Shown here piece by piece: positions 5,413 to 5,569 of a stretch of 5,569 nucleotides of DNA. Source of the DNA: a bacterium UBP2_UBA2255. Its GTDB lineage: Bacteria > Edwardsbacteria > AC1 > EtOH8. The notes beneath the pieces are model-generated. The model worked only from the letters and a program-made list of their open reading frames with translations. It was not told where the DNA came from and made no database searches. Position numbers and translations under genes: made by a program. The DNA is taken from the NCBI GenBank assembly GCA_002347565.1, contig DDXR01000078.1, forward strand, positions 617 to 6,185, given 5' to 3'. Within the stretch, counting starts at the first letter, position 1, and each line of letters opens with the position of its first letter.

Positions 5413-5569
5413 CGAAGCGGGAACCTCGTTGTTCCCGGTAGGGCAAAGGCCGAGGTGCCGCCCCCGCTGTCGTTTCGAGCGGCAGCGAGAAATCTTGTTG
5501 TTCCCGTTAGGGCGAAGGCCGAGATGTTGTCCCCCGCTGTCATTTCGAGCGGTAGCGAGAAATCTCGTT
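5404..5569. repeat. Tandem dispersed-type repeat, two full units and a partial third
   Basis: Units begin at 5404 (67 nt), 5471 (70 nt) and 5541 (29 nt, cut by the window edge). Each starts C(A/G)TTTCGAGCG, continues with AGCGRGAA-type sequence and TTGTTCCCG, then TAGGGC(A/G)AAGGCCGAG, and ends CCCCCGCTGT. The units differ by scattered substitutions and one 3-nt difference. In the first unit CGGGAAC (5418-5424) and GTTCCCG (5431-5437) can form a hairpin. The look is that of intergenic dispersed repeats that accumulate in clusters in many environmental genomes. There are no unique spacers, so it is not CRISPR. Confidence 0.75.

Larger units (their letters stand above)
5022..5569. other. 548-base region upstream of ycaC without a large gene
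   Basis: Holds, from ycaC outward, a GC-rich hairpin, a 16-codon ORF with a ribosome binding site, a 14-bp inverted repeat, an AT-richer stretch of about 140 bases (5255-5394) in which I could not place a convincing promoter, and a repeat cluster running off the right edge. A 115-codon minus-strand frame (5196-5543) crosses the repeats, has no ribosome binding site and shows no family features, so I treat it as non-coding. Confidence 0.6.

Noticed and set aside
5196..5543. 115-codon minus-strand frame upstream of ycaC
   Set aside because: Half of it is translated repeat sequence, its start lacks a ribosome binding site, and the peptide matches nothing I recognise.
5404..5569. CRISPR array
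   Set aside because: The repeats are contiguous 67-70 nt units with internal variation; there are no short constant repeats separated by unique spacers and no cas genes.

Overview
The window is GC-rich, and every gene I can support lies on the minus strand. It looks like chromosomal DNA of a free-living Gram-negative bacterium: two products carry Sec-type export signals, one is a large polytopic membrane protein, and Shine-Dalgarno sites are strong. A Desulfuromonadota/Geobacter-like source is possible, but that is only an impression from gene style and repeat type. No sequence here proves a lineage. I see no rRNA, tRNA, transposase, integrase or CRISPR array.

In the direction of transcription (high to low coordinates), the window opens with about 550 bases without a large gene. 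This stretch holds tandem copies of a roughly 67-70 bp repeat at the right edge (about 5395-5569), a long inverted repeat (5204-5254), a 16-codon ORF with its own ribosome binding site (5133-5183), and a GC-rich hairpin (5087-5114). Next comes a ycaC-type cysteine hydrolase of the isochorismatase superfamily (4389-5021). A 366-base gap follows, holding a 9-bp inverted repeat, a 17-codon ORF with a near-ideal ribosome binding site (4248-4301), a compact hairpin just after it, and a candidate promoter. Then come an exported-type protein-L-isoaspartate O-methyltransferase (pcm, 3279-4022) and, overlapping its stop codon (GTGA), an 818-residue membrane protein with a spermidine-synthase-like Rossmann domain between two blocks of transmembrane helices (826-3282). 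After a 180-base gap with a candidate promoter, a beta-class carbonic anhydrase with a signal peptide begins at 645 and runs off the left edge.

The pcm and membrane-protein genes are almost certainly one translationally coupled unit. Both have S-adenosylmethionine-type folds, and both are tied to the membrane or export pathway, which suggests a shared envelope role. The carbonic anhydrase and the ycaC homologue appear to be separate transcription units and are otherwise ordinary members of known families. The least explained parts are the two micro-ORFs flanking ycaC, the structured leader of ycaC, and the repeat cluster.
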